A stretch of DNA of 30,520 nt from Promethearchaeota archaeon (GCA_030615145.1 JAUWZT010000007.1:1-30520); one strand, 5' to 3'; numbered from the stretch's first letter, positions 21,420 through 30,520 are shown. A program made the numbers and translations. The notes: generated by a model not told the origin, from the letters alone.

Positions 21420-22742
21420 ATGTTGACGAATCAAAACGATAATAACATATATTCTTTTAATATTGATAAATTTTATCGAAACTACTTAAAAGGTCCAAAT
21501 CTTTTTAGGAAGCGCGAAGCCCTCGAACCTTCATTTATTCCTGATGAATTACCACATCGAAACTCTGAGATTGAAAAGATTGCGGGTATAACTGCGTGTG
21601 CTTTAAAAGGGGATGTTCCACCCAATTTTTTATGTTATGGGATGACTGGGACGGGTAAAACTGCCACTGTTCGTTATGTTTCACAAAAATTAGCTCAACA
21701 TTGCACCAACAATCCTCCATGGTGGATATATATCAATTGTACTGTAGTTTCAACGCCTTATAGAATTCTAGCTCATATCTATAACACAATTGTCGGAAGA
21801 GAAAAAATCCCAGCGACAGGTTTGCCTAAAGATGTTATTCTCAAAAAATTGCTTGGTTTATTGGATCAAAAAGTTAAAAATAGCGTATGTTTTTTTGTTT
21901 TAGATGAAATCGATATCTTAATAGGGAAAAAAGGAGGAAATGAAATTCTTTATACTTTAACTAGACTTAATGAGAGCTTAGATTTATGTAGAACTAGTGT
22001 TATTGGAATCTCTAATAAACTAAAGTTTATGGAATATTTAGATTCAAGAGTTACATCGAATTTAGATCAAGAAGAACCGATTGTTTTTCACCCTTATAAT
22101 GCAAACGAATTGGCAGATATTCTAAAACAAAGAGCAAAGATTGCATTTCATGAAGGTATTATCGAAGAAGGGGTAATAAAGTTATGTGCAGGGCTCGCTG
22201 CAAGGGAGCATGGGGATGCAAGAAAAGCACTACAATTACTAAGAAAAGCAGGAGAGATTGCAGAAAGAAATCAAAATAAAAAAATTTTAGAAAAACATGT
22301 AGAAAATGCCCAAAAAGATATTGATAAGGATCACATCGTTGAATATATACTATCAATGCCACTTCAAGCTCAATTAACGTTAACAGCTATTTATTTATTA
22401 TCTAAATATACCCGAGAACATATAATAACTTCGGGAGACATTTACGAAGTTCATTCAGAACTTACAAATAAAATTCCGGGCGTGAAACAATTAACTCATA
22501 GAAGAATAAGTGATTATATTAATGAGTTAGCATTATCAGGTTTAATTATTGCCAACACGAGGTCTATGGGACATTATGGGCGTACTAAAATAATAAATCT
22601 CGATATAGAAAGTGAGTTAGTAGAACGAGTTTTATCTCAAATTAAGAAAATACAGGATTATAAATTGTTAAATTACAAACCTATTTTACTTCAAACTGAT
22701 AAAGTCAAAATAAAGAATATTGTTTTTAAAAAGTTAATTTAA
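21420..22742 (+). CDS. cdc6: Orc1/Cdc6 replication initiator
   Basis: This 440-residue AAA+ ATPase has Walker A YGMTGTGKTATVR (near 73-85), Walker B FVLDEID (159-165), sensor 1 VIGISN and sensor 2 EHGDARKALQLLRKAGEIA. A C-terminal winged helix (about 310-415) contains LTHRRISDYINELALSGLI, the DNA-binding part that reads origin repeats. The protein binds origins and loads the MCM helicase. The N-terminal segment FRKREALEPSFIPDELPHRN is typical of archaeal Orc1. It overlaps the converging SWIM-like gene by four bases and lies in a block with both polymerase D subunits. Confidence 0.97.
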   Translation: MLTNQNDNNIYSFNIDKFYRNYLKGPNLFRKREALEPSFIPDELPHRNSEIEKIAGITACALKGDVPPNFLCYGMTGTGKTATVRYVSQKLAQHCTNNPPWWIYINCTVVSTPYRILAHIYNTIVGREKIPATGLPKDVILKKLLGLLDQKVKNSVCFFVLDEIDILIGKKGGNEILYTLTRLNESLDLCRTSVIGISNKLKFMEYLDSRVTSNLDQEEPIVFHPYNANELADILKQRAKIAFHEGIIEEGVIKLCAGLAAREHGDARKALQLLRKAGEIAERNQNKKILEKHVENAQKDIDKDHIVEYILSMPLQAQLTLTAIYLLSKYTREHIITSGDIYEVHSELTNKIPGVKQLTHRRISDYINELALSGLIIANTRSMGHYGRTKIINLDIESELVERVLSQIKKIQDYKLLNYKPILLQTDKVKIKNIVFKKLI

Positions 22743-23422
22743 CTTAAAAAATCCCAATTATTAATTTCATTAGTAATACTTTCAAGAAAAAATGAAGCCG
22801 ATTTTTCATTTTTTTTCTTTAAAAGTAAAAATAACTTTGCTAAATGTTTACAGAATTTTTTGTTTTTAACTCTATTAGTTTGGAAATCATGGCAATTATG
22901 CTTAATGAATTTATCATTTATGGATATTTCAATATTATATGGAGCATCATTAGAGCCTTTAACTTCAGCTTTAATGATCTTACTCTTAGAATCGAATTTA
23001 ATTATATTAAATGCGCCATCTGATACGGTCACTGCTCTGTTTATAGTTCCCTTATCTAAAAACGCTTTTAATAGAGTATTAAACTTATTTAAATTATTTT
23101 TATCAAAGTAATCTATTTCTTGTGTTTCCTTTTTGGAAGATTCGATTTTTTTTATAATTTTAGCTTTTCTTTTTTTGTGCCAATTCTTTAATTTTTGTTC
23201 TAAATTATGTGATAATTTAAACATATTATTAGGGATTTCTATTAAAAAATTGTTGTCAATAACCTTTTGTATGAATTGACTTGCGTCGTTAGGTGAAAAA
23301 AGGAATAATTCAAACGATAATTCGTATAGTAAGTCACTTAGGGATATAGAGGGGAGCTCAATAATTTTCCAAATATATAAAACCATCTCAGAATTGTTAG
23401 ATCTTGGGATTGCAAAGTTCAC
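22739..23422 (-). CDS. DUF2240-like protein with SWIM-like zinc motif
   Basis: The N-terminal 75 residues form a helical, winged-helix-like domain (SLSDLLYELSFELFLFSPND, then FIQKVIDNNFLIEI). A basic helix follows (80-100, WHKKRKAKIIKKIESSKK). The C-terminal part is beta-rich and ends with H175-N-C177 and C191-K-H193 (CHDF ... KKFCKHLAKLF), a variant of the SWIM finger CxC...CxH. SWIM motifs bind DNA or proteins and occur in recombination and repair partners. The gene is 32 bases downstream of the DP1 gene on the same strand, so it is probably co-transcribed with it and may act with polymerase D. The DUF2240 assignment is from memory of layout only. Confidence 0.8.
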   Translation of the reverse strand: MNFAIPRSNNSEMVLYIWKIIELPSISLSDLLYELSFELFLFSPNDASQFIQKVIDNNFLIEIPNNMFKLSHNLEQKLKNWHKKRKAKIIKKIESSKKETQEIDYFDKNNLNKFNTLLKAFLDKGTINRAVTVSDGAFNIIKFDSKSKIIKAEVKGSNDAPYNIEISINDKFIKHNCHDFQTNRVKNKKFCKHLAKLFLLLKKKNEKSASFFLESITNEINNWDFLS

Positions 23423-23454
23423 TTAAAACTACCTATTTCATTTTTTTTTAACAA

Positions 23455-25242
23455 CTAATTAATTTTTTTAAAATCTAATGGAAAGAAGTTTAATGTGTCT
23501 AATTCAACAATGGGTACTATTCCTGGAGTAGGTGTTATTCCAAAACTTCTCATATAATCAGTTTGAGCTTGAAAGCATCCTGAATTAACCAATGTCACAT
23601 TCCTATATTTTCCGGTCCCGTTAATATGTACATGACCTGTATGAAAAATGTCAGGAATCTTATCTAATAAAAGCAAATCGTTGTTAATAGGAGCCAATTG
23701 GGTTTTCTCTCCAAAAGTTGGCGCGAGATGTCTACAAATAAGAAATTCTTTCATGGTTTTAATAGGGTCATTGATATCTAAATCATGGATTAACATATTC
23801 ATGTCATGCATACTCTCCCCATGATATATAAGAGTATTAACATTATGAGTTTTTATTAAAGAGGGGTTGCCCAAGCATTTTATTCCCAAATTAATTAAAT
23901 CTTCACAATATTTTTTTGGTACCGCGGGTAGAGGTAATGCGTTTCTTACCGGTTCGTGATTTCCAGATACATAAAAAACTTTAATATAATCTGGAATTTC
24001 TGAAAGTAAATCTGAAGCTTTTTTAAACTGTTTATATATATCCGTTATAATTAAATCTTTTTGTTGGTTTGGATAAACTCCAATGCCATCAACTAAATCA
24101 CCGTTAATAACGAGGTATTTTATTTTTCCTGCAATCTCTCTTAAACGTTTATTATTACCTTTACCGTTTAAAAAATTTAGAAATTTTTTAAATAACCCTT
24201 CTTCAAATTCTTTGCTACCAATATGAATATCCGAAATTAACGCGATAGATAAAGGATCTGGAGATGTGTTTGGTTGAAAATCAGTCGGAATATCGATTTT
24301 TGAAATAGAATTGGCAAAAATTATCCCCCTTCTACCTTTTTCACCAGGATTAAAGGTTCCCTTGACAAACAACATCTGATCCTTGATAGTTCTTTCAATA
24401 ATTTTGATATAATCCAAGTTATCAGAGTTGTTTTGAATTAAAACACTAATTATACCTGTTAAATCCTCCAAAGTTAATAAATAATTTCCCTTTTTTGTTA
24501 AATGAATGTTATTTACTAAACCTATTGTAGAGATTTCAATGCTATTCGACAACCTGAAAATATTATTAATATTAGTTGCTGAATTTACTTCTGGTCTTCT
24601 TCTAATGAGTTTTCGAAGTTGGTTAAATTTATCGAGCGTTAATTCGTAAAATTCATCGTACTTTCCATTCGTGTGTAATTTACTAGTTGGATCTTTTAAA
24701 ATTTCGAAAATAAAATCATAATCCTTTGCTACTGGTTTAAAAATAAAAGTTGATTTGGTAGATTCGTGTGTTTTTGCTTTAATTTTCTTCTTTGCGGGTA
24801 TTTTTTCTAATTGAGTATAAATTGGAGTAGACTGAGTTCGATCTTCAGATTTCGAAGTTTTGATTAGGGTTTCAGAGGATATTGATGTAACTTCATCGTT
24901 AAACAATTTTGTATCTGGTTTGCTTGATGATTTGAAAACATCTTTTGTGTCTATGGATGTGAAATCCATAGAGAGCGAATTAGATCTGGAAATTATTCGC
25001 TTTAATGCCCTTTGTATTTCTTCGTTTGAAATTTCTTTTAAAACGGTTTCTGTTAAATGATTTTTAAAAGTTGGGATAAAACTAGTTTCTTTAATAATAA
25101 TATTTAAGTTTTTCATGGGATTCTCAAGATTTACTATCCAGTCTAACATTGTAGGAGTAATATTAATTCCTGAGTTTACCAATTTATCTAAGATAACCCG
25201 TTTCTGCTCAGATATTTCGTTTTTCAAATCCTTTTCTTCCAA
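23455..25242 (-). CDS. polB: DNA polymerase D small subunit DP1 (3'-5' exonuclease)
   Basis: DP1 is the proofreading subunit of the archaeal replicative polymerase D. A helical N-terminal domain (1-85) and a low-complexity linker (100-165) lead to an OB fold (about 228-315) and the calcineurin-like phosphodiesterase domain. All metal-binding motifs are present: SDIHIGS (D338, H340), NGDLVDG (D382), SGNHEP (N428, H429), YHGES (H474) and HTGHVH (H537, H539). The exonuclease is therefore probably active, unlike eukaryotic B subunits. The length of 595 is normal. It is divergent from the DP2 gene, with 257 bases between the starts; the SWIM-like gene follows closely. Confidence 0.97.
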   Translation of the reverse strand: MEEKDLKNEISEQKRVILDKLVNSGINITPTMLDWIVNLENPMKNLNIIIKETSFIPTFKNHLTETVLKEISNEEIQRALKRIISRSNSLSMDFTSIDTKDVFKSSSKPDTKLFNDEVTSISSETLIKTSKSEDRTQSTPIYTQLEKIPAKKKIKAKTHESTKSTFIFKPVAKDYDFIFEILKDPTSKLHTNGKYDEFYELTLDKFNQLRKLIRRRPEVNSATNINNIFRLSNSIEISTIGLVNNIHLTKKGNYLLTLEDLTGIISVLIQNNSDNLDYIKIIERTIKDQMLFVKGTFNPGEKGRRGIIFANSISKIDIPTDFQPNTSPDPLSIALISDIHIGSKEFEEGLFKKFLNFLNGKGNNKRLREIAGKIKYLVINGDLVDGIGVYPNQQKDLIITDIYKQFKKASDLLSEIPDYIKVFYVSGNHEPVRNALPLPAVPKKYCEDLINLGIKCLGNPSLIKTHNVNTLIYHGESMHDMNMLIHDLDINDPIKTMKEFLICRHLAPTFGEKTQLAPINNDLLLLDKIPDIFHTGHVHINGTGKYRNVTLVNSGCFQAQTDYMRSFGITPTPGIVPIVELDTLNFFPLDFKKIN

Positions 25243-25499
25243 AATAGAATTATTATAATTATGATGGGATTAAGTTAAAATGTTTGTTATTAAAGAAAAA
25301 ACAAATTTTTTTTTAAATATTAGGAGGCTATAATAATTCTCAAAATATCATTATAAATTGGAAATCTCTTCAAATTAAAATAACATAATTCAATCAGCCT
25401 ATTAATAAAACAATTTATTTTGAAAGTGAATATTTAGATTATTATATCCTATTTTTCTGCATTGAGATTATTAAAGTAATTTTAAGGTGTATATGTTTT
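25243..25499. other. Divergent region between the DP1 and DP2 genes
   Basis: These 257 A+T-rich bases must carry both polymerase D promoters. I see no tRNA, no second copy of the GTGGAAAC-like elements found upstream of cdc6, and no long inverted repeat. An AGGAGG sequence at 25322-25327 is followed by no plausible ORF. Confidence 0.5.
25484..25489 (+). promoter_or_regulatory. Ribosome-binding site for DP2
   Basis: AAGGTG ends ten bases before the ATG at 25500. It supports that ATG over the out-of-frame ATG at 25494 and the in-frame ATG three codons later. Confidence 0.6.
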
Positions 25500-28400
25500 A
25501 TGGTAGAAATGAGTAAGGAAATGGAAGAGTATTTTTCACAAATACAAATTGGAGTAGATAAATGCTACGAGATTGCAGATAATGCTCGTCAAAAAGGATT
25601 GGATCCTGAGATTTTCGTAGAGTCACCCCAAGCTAAAGATTTAGCAGGAAGGGTTGAGAAACTCGTAGGGCCAGAAGGTGTAGCTGAAGTAATAAGAAAT
25701 TTAAAAGATCAAGGTAAATCTGACGACGAGATAGTGTTTCAAGTAGTTTCTGACATCCTTGACCAGAAAATAGGGAAGATTACATCATTAGAAGCTAGGG
25801 TTGAGAGAGCCATTAGAGTTGGGCTCGCTATAAAAACGATGGGCGTCGTTAGCGCTCCACTTGAAGGAATATCTAAAATTTTAATTCGAGAAGATCTCCA
25901 ACATAACAAATATTTATCGTTATATTTTTCTGGTCCTATTAGAGCAGCAGGAGGAACAACAGCGGCGTTATGTGTGTTAATCGCAGATTATGTTAGAAAA
26001 AAATCAAATATTCCAAAGTATGAAGCGACTGAGGGAGAAATTGGGAGATATGTTGAAGAAGTCAAGCTTTATGATAGAAGAGTTCATTTACAATATCCTT
26101 CCTCAAATGATGAAATACGATTTGCTGTAGAACATTTACCAGTGGAAATTAATGGAGACCCTACGGAAGATGAAGAGGTTTCTGCATTTAGAAAATTACC
26201 TAGAATAGAAACGAATAATATACGGGGGGGTGCTTGTTTAGTTTTAAATGACGGGATACTTCTTAAAGCACCAAAACTCCTAAAAATAGCAAAAAATATG
26301 AACTTAGAAGGTTGGGATTGGTTAGCAAAATTAAAAAAGATTTCTCAAAGGGATGAGAAAACAGAAAATTTAGATATTAAAAATAAAGAAGAAACTTTCA
26401 TAATTCCTCCTAATTCAAAATATGTTTCTGAAATTATCGCTGGAAGAGCTGTATTTAGCCATCCTTCTAAAATTGGGGGACACAGAATTCGATATGGGAG
26501 ATCTCGTAATACAGGATTAGCTGCTGCTGGTTTACATCCCGCAACAATGGTGGTATTAGATAATTTTATAGCAATTGGAACACAATTGAGAATTGAGAGA
26601 CCGGGAAAAAGTGCCAGTATATGTCCTGTTAGTTCTATAGAACCCCCTATCGTAAAGCTTAAAAATGGAAATGTAATAAAGATTTCAAATGTTAAAATTG
26701 CAAAAGAATCGTTTCCAAATATTGAAAAAATCTTATTTTTAGGTGATATTCTCTTTGGTTTTGGTGAATTTGCCGAAAATAATCATAGATTAGTTCCATC
26801 TGGTTATGTAGAAGAATGGTGGGCGTTAGAGTTAGAGCAAGCAATAGAAGTTGAAGGAAATTTTAATTCGGAGATATATGAGTTTGTAAAAAACCCATTT
26901 AAAAAGATTCCCTCTGCAAAGGAGGCTTTAACTCTGGCACAAAACTATAATGTACCGTTGCATCCACTTTATACTGATTTTTGGGGAAATCTCTCAATAA
27001 GTGAGTTAAAAATTCTAAGGGAAGCTTTAATTAATGGATTTGATGAAGCCAATAAAACAATCGAATTAAAAAATGATAAGGGATTGAAACAGATATTAGA
27101 AAAAGCATTCATTCTTCATACTATTAAAGAAAATAGCATCATTCTAAATAAGACTACAATTGAAATTTTTGAAACAATTTTCAATTTAGGAGATAAAAAA
27201 ATTGTTGATGGTGGTAAAGATGACGATAATTTCTTCTATTTCTCTAAAATCTCTCCTATTGTTATTAGAAATAAAGCCCCCTTTTTCATGGGTACTCGTA
27301 TGGGTCGGCCTGAAAAATCTGAAAGAAAAAGTATGAAAGGTGTCCATACCTTATTTCCTCTCAGCGATAAAGTTGGAAACACGAGGTTGGTCGAGAAAGC
27401 AATTGAATTTGGAAAAGTAAAAATTGACCTTTGTAGAAAAAAATGCCCCAATTGCGGAACAGTCACTCCTTTTAATCTTTGTCCTAAATGTAGAACACAT
27501 ACAGAATTTCAGAAGATATGTCTCAATTGTAATAAAAAATTATACCCCAAAAATGAAGAAAAATGTCCTAAATGCGGTAGCGAATTAAAATTTTCTGCAG
27601 AAGCTGGTTTTAATATAAAAAATTATGTCAAATCTGTATTAAGTCCATTGAAAACAACATTACCAAATAAATTTAAGGGTATTTTTGGATTAACCAATAA
27701 ATTTAAAGTTCCAGAACCCCTTGAAAAAGGAATTCTTCGAGCTAAAAATGGTCTTCTTGTATATAAAACTGCTGAAATTCGCTATGATGCTACTGATATT
27801 CCATTAACACATTTTAAACCAAAAGAAATAAAAACATCAATTAACCGATTAAATGAATTAGGATATAAAAAAGACTATAAAGGGAAAGATTTAATTGATA
27901 AAAATCAGATTTTAGAACTTAAAGTTCAAGATGTTCTTCTCTCTGAAGATTGCGCAGACTATTTCATAAAGCTTACTAAATTTTTAGATGACGAATTGGA
28001 ATTCTTTTATGATATGAATAGGTTCTTTAATGTCCTAAAGAGAGAAGATTTAATTGGGCATTCAGTAGTAGGGCTCGCCCCTCATACTAGTGCGGGAATT
28101 GTTGGTAGGATTATTGGTTTTACAGTAGCACGATCTATTTATGCCCATCCGTTTTGGCATGCAGCAAAAAGACGCAATTGCGATGGAGACGAAGATGGTA
28201 TTATGCTACTTTTAGATCCTTTATTAAACTTTTCGAGATATTATTTACCAAGTAAAATAGGAGGTAGAATGGACGCGACTTTAGTTATTTCTTCAATTTT
28301 GGACCCAAATGAAATAGATGGTGAGGCTCATAATATTGATACTCTTTTTAAATATCCTTTAGAGTTTTATATAGCAACCCAAAAATTTATTATGCCATCA

Positions 28401-28937
28401 GAAATAGAAGAAAACATGAATTTAGTTAAAAATCGCTTAGGAACTTCAAACCAATATGAAAATCTTGGTTTTAACATACCAACAAAAGATATTAATGAGG
28501 GTCCCACGATCACATCATACAAAACTCATAAATCAATGGAAGAAAAAATTGATGCCCAATTACACCTCGCAAAGATCATTCAAGCGGTCGACGATAAAAA
28601 AGTTGCTGAGAAGATTTTATCTACACATTTCACTCCAGATATATTAGGAAATTTAAAAAAATTTGCTATACAGAGTTTTAGATGTGTAAAATGTAACGAA
28701 AAATTTAGACGCCCACCACTTTCAAATGCAGGAAAGTGTCCAAAATGTGGAAATAAAGTGATATTGACAGTTAATCGCGGAGGTATAGAAAAATATATCC
28801 CTAGAGCTATAAAACTTTGTAAAGATTTTAATTTGGATAATTATACAATTCAACGAATGGAATTAATAGAAGAATATGTTGAAAGTCTTACCAATAATCC
28901 AAAAATTAAGCAACAACAATTATCTAATTTCTTCTAA
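25500..28937 (+). CDS. polC: DNA polymerase D large subunit DP2
   Basis: DP2 is the catalytic subunit of archaeal polymerase D, built on double-psi barrels like RNA polymerase. The 1145-residue protein has the conserved N-terminal YFSGPIRAAGGTTAALCVLI. The catalytic RRNCDGDEDGIMLLLDPLLN lies near residues 891-910 with its Asp cluster. There is a cysteine-rich block (about 648-695: CPNCG, CPKC, CLNC, CPKCG) and a C-terminal zinc ribbon (about 1061-1085: CVKC ... CPKCG). The last eight residues, QQQLSNFF, are a textbook PIP box for binding the PCNA clamp. No intein is present, although DP2 carries inteins in some archaea. The 3' end overlaps the converging M28 gene by 18 bases. Confidence 0.98.
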   Translation: MVEMSKEMEEYFSQIQIGVDKCYEIADNARQKGLDPEIFVESPQAKDLAGRVEKLVGPEGVAEVIRNLKDQGKSDDEIVFQVVSDILDQKIGKITSLEARVERAIRVGLAIKTMGVVSAPLEGISKILIREDLQHNKYLSLYFSGPIRAAGGTTAALCVLIADYVRKKSNIPKYEATEGEIGRYVEEVKLYDRRVHLQYPSSNDEIRFAVEHLPVEINGDPTEDEEVSAFRKLPRIETNNIRGGACLVLNDGILLKAPKLLKIAKNMNLEGWDWLAKLKKISQRDEKTENLDIKNKEETFIIPPNSKYVSEIIAGRAVFSHPSKIGGHRIRYGRSRNTGLAAAGLHPATMVVLDNFIAIGTQLRIERPGKSASICPVSSIEPPIVKLKNGNVIKISNVKIAKESFPNIEKILFLGDILFGFGEFAENNHRLVPSGYVEEWWALELEQAIEVEGNFNSEIYEFVKNPFKKIPSAKEALTLAQNYNVPLHPLYTDFWGNLSISELKILREALINGFDEANKTIELKNDKGLKQILEKAFILHTIKENSIILNKTTIEIFETIFNLGDKKIVDGGKDDDNFFYFSKISPIVIRNKAPFFMGTRMGRPEKSERKSMKGVHTLFPLSDKVGNTRLVEKAIEFGKVKIDLCRKKCPNCGTVTPFNLCPKCRTHTEFQKICLNCNKKLYPKNEEKCPKCGSELKFSAEAGFNIKNYVKSVLSPLKTTLPNKFKGIFGLTNKFKVPEPLEKGILRAKNGLLVYKTAEIRYDATDIPLTHFKPKEIKTSINRLNELGYKKDYKGKDLIDKNQILELKVQDVLLSEDCADYFIKLTKFLDDELEFFYDMNRFFNVLKREDLIGHSVVGLAPHTSAGIVGRIIGFTVARSIYAHPFWHAAKRRNCDGDEDGIMLLLDPLLNFSRYYLPSKIGGRMDATLVISSILDPNEIDGEAHNIDTLFKYPLEFYIATQKFIMPSEIEENMNLVKNRLGTSNQYENLGFNIPTKDINEGPTITSYKTHKSMEEKIDAQLHLAKIIQAVDDKKVAEKILSTHFTPDILGNLKKFAIQSFRCVKCNEKFRRPPLSNAGKCPKCGNKVILTVNRGGIEKYIPRAIKLCKDFNLDNYTIQRMELIEEYVESLTNNPKIKQQQLSNFF

Positions 28938-30146
28938 ATAGAAATTCATTAAATCAATTGATCTTATTGTAGCATGACAAATATCCAAACACCCATTCAA
29001 ATTTTGAGAGGAGCATTTGTCGGGAGTATCCCTAGATGAATGAATGAATTTAGAATCCTTATCTGAATGAAAGCAAGCTACTTGAAATGAAGATTTAGTT
29101 TTTTTAGCAAAAGATCGAAATGATATGTGATCTGTTTTAGTTCCTAATTTTTTTTTAAATTTGATTAATGGCACATTCAATTCGATTGCGGTTTCTTCAA
29201 GCATTGTGGTTAAATTAAAAATCCCCTTCTGGCTTTTAAAAGGTGTTGAATTCCTGTTTTCAAGTCCTATGTATGTCCCGACCATATCTATATTAATATT
29301 GAAAGATCTATCTAAATCATATTTTTCAGTTAAATAACTACGATGCCTTTTACAAAAACTTTTAGATCCTTTTAAACCCCATTCTTCAGCACCACTCCAT
29401 AAAAAAATTATATCATAATTTTCAAGAGGGTTTTTTTTAAATAATTTTATAAGTTCAATTAAAATAGAAACTCCACTAGCATTATCAATCGATCCTTTGG
29501 ATTTGTTATCATCAAATACAAGTAAAAATATTGCAACAGTTACAACAAATTCAACTATTGTAAATATAATTATTAATTGAAAAGTTTCTTCTGATTTTTC
29601 ACCAAATATAAAAATATTTGCGATAATAAAAGCGAAAAGAACATATGGCAAAATAATAATTTTGAATAAAAAGAAGAATATTTTCTGTAATCCATAAGGG
29701 AGATTGGATGAAAAGGTGTCATAATGAGCGGATAAAATTACCACTGCTCGATTCTGATTTTTCTTCCAAGCTTTGATTTTTGCTACTACATTTTTTGAAT
29801 CCTCCTTTCCTACTAAGGAATAATTACGAAACCTTTGAAAAAGATACTTTATAGAGAAAAAGGCAAATATAACTAAGAATAAACGAAAAAATACTAGATA
29901 ACAAGATATTATAATATAGCTTAATCTCATGAAATACCTTTTGGCTCCAGTAAAAGAAAAATACTCCATTTGAGATTCAATATTCTCCTTACATAACTCA
30001 TTTTGAATATACAATGCTGCTTTTGTTTCTCTCACAGAAGAAAGCGATCTATTAAAAGCTAAAGAGTTAACATGATCTATTGGTGTTTTTTGATGATCTA
30101 GTTTTGAGCTTAAAGTAGTATTCATAAATTTCTTAATACTTGTCAA
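28920..30146 (-). CDS. Membrane-embedded M28-family aminopeptidase
   Basis: The zinc peptidase motifs of family M28 are all visible: SAHYDT (H141, D143), GSIDNASG (bridging D221), SGAEEWG (E254, E255), NIDMVG (D287) and a late His in KFIHSSRDTPD (H369). Membrane segments interrupt the domain: one before it (about 74-100, LSYIIISCYLVFFRLFLVIF), and two between the first His and the bridging Asp (about 155-182 and 191-211). So the catalytic core is split by a membrane hairpin rather than following an anchor. There is no cleavable signal peptide. It probably trims peptides at the membrane; the active side cannot be decided. It converges on the DP2 gene with an 18-base overlap. Confidence 0.9.
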   Translation of the reverse strand: MTSIKKFMNTTLSSKLDHQKTPIDHVNSLAFNRSLSSVRETKAALYIQNELCKENIESQMEYFSFTGAKRYFMRLSYIIISCYLVFFRLFLVIFAFFSIKYLFQRFRNYSLVGKEDSKNVVAKIKAWKKNQNRAVVILSAHYDTFSSNLPYGLQKIFFFLFKIIILPYVLFAFIIANIFIFGEKSEETFQLIIIFTIVEFVVTVAIFLLVFDDNKSKGSIDNASGVSILIELIKLFKKNPLENYDIIFLWSGAEEWGLKGSKSFCKRHRSYLTEKYDLDRSFNINIDMVGTYIGLENRNSTPFKSQKGIFNLTTMLEETAIELNVPLIKFKKKLGTKTDHISFRSFAKKTKSSFQVACFHSDKDSKFIHSSRDTPDKCSSQNLNGCLDICHATIRSIDLMNFYLEEIR

Positions 30147-30223
30147 CTTTTTAAGATATGTTTTATAATTTTAAGATTTTCAATTAACTTTTTTTCCAAT
30201 AAGAAGATTCACTTAAAACGTAA

Positions 30224-30308
30224 TGCAGGAGGAGGGATTTGAACCCTCGAACTCCTATGAGACTAGAGCCTCGGTCTAGCACCGTTGACCAGGCTTGGCA
30301 ACTCCTGC
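30224..30308 (-). tRNA. tRNA-Leu (anticodon GAG)
   Basis: The minus strand folds as a class II tRNA. The acceptor GCAGGAG/CTCCTGC has discriminator A. The D arm is GCC..GGT with GCCTGGTC in the loop, the anticodon stem is CTAGA/TCTAG with loop CCGAGGC, a long variable arm contains CTC/GAG, and the T arm is GAGGG-TTCAAAT-CCCTC. The anticodon GAG reads Leu codons CUC and CUU. CCA is not encoded and no intron is present. Position 33 is C instead of the near-universal U, and D-stem pair 10-25 is G-U. Confidence 0.93.
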
Positions 30309-30520
30309 GTAGTTTTTAAATAAAATCAGATAATTTTTTACTTTAAATTTCTAGAACTTAATAGCATTAAAGAGTAGAAATATTAAAAAATTTTATTATT
30401 TACTTTCTCTTCTAATTTAATTGTAAAACTAATAGGATTCTAACCATAATAAATTAAATTAATAATTAGAAGAAGAGCTTTGTTTTTAATAAAATTTTTA
30501 TTCAAAAGTTTTAACTATTT
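30309..30520. other. AT-rich end of window
   Basis: No ORF of note, repeat or RNA gene is visible in the last 212 bases. It should contain the promoter of the tRNA gene; TTTAAAG (minus strand, near 30336-30342) is a possible TATA box about 28-34 bases from the tRNA 5' end. Confidence 0.4.

Noticed and set aside
25500..28937. Intein in DP2
   Set aside because: The catalytic region runs uninterrupted through RRNCDGDEDG and the total length matches intein-free DP2.

Overview
The window is AT-rich DNA (about 30% G+C by eye) from an archaeon, most likely an Asgard archaeon of the Lokiarchaeia type. The archaeal core is clear: both subunits of DNA polymerase D, Orc1/Cdc6, pelota, RtcB with archease, CDP-archaeol synthase (CarS), CutA, and a tRNA-Leu without encoded CCA. 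The Asgard signal comes from eukaryote-like small proteins: an Elf1 transcription elongation factor, a longin-fold protein, a 51-residue WH2/beta-thymosin-like protein, and a coiled-coil/polyproline protein ending in a WH2-like helix. Recognition rests on motifs and memory of families; no search was run.

Layout. 1-3166 (minus): three tightly spaced genes of unknown function, one with a duplicated zinc ribbon; the last runs off the window. 3372-3985 (plus): elf1, interrupted inside its zinc ribbon by a short insertion that may be an intron. 4021-7127 (minus): a large orphan, the polyproline protein and a coiled-coil protein. 7223-9352 (minus): a radical SAM/TRAM protein just downstream of pelota. 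9490-9645 (minus): the WH2 mini-protein. 9754-13227 (minus): a compact five-gene run of cutA, a membrane-anchored unknown, a nucleotidyltransferase, a radical SAM protein and a GNAT acetyltransferase. 13606-16652 (plus): a coupled pair, a small membrane protein and a 938-residue repeat protein, which looks like the accessory part of the window. 16845-17567: longin plus winged helix. 17740-19695: rtcB facing the archease gene. 19816-21117: a KH-domain protein facing carS. 21420-28937: the replication block cdc6, a SWIM-like gene, DP1 (minus) and DP2 (plus), with a candidate origin or Cdc6-binding region just upstream of cdc6. 28920-30146: a membrane-embedded M28 peptidase. 30224-30308: tRNA-Leu(GAG).

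How the parts relate. cdc6, DP1 and DP2 together mark a replication neighbourhood, as seen near origins in other archaea. RtcB and archease are the RNA ligase and its activator that would be needed if the elf1 insertion is spliced by the tRNA-type pathway. Two candidate actin-regulator genes lie within 4 kb of each other. The most interesting points are the interrupted elf1, the WH2 mini-gene missed by length cut-offs, the polyproline protein, the 938-residue repeat protein with its membrane partner, and the repeat-rich region before cdc6.
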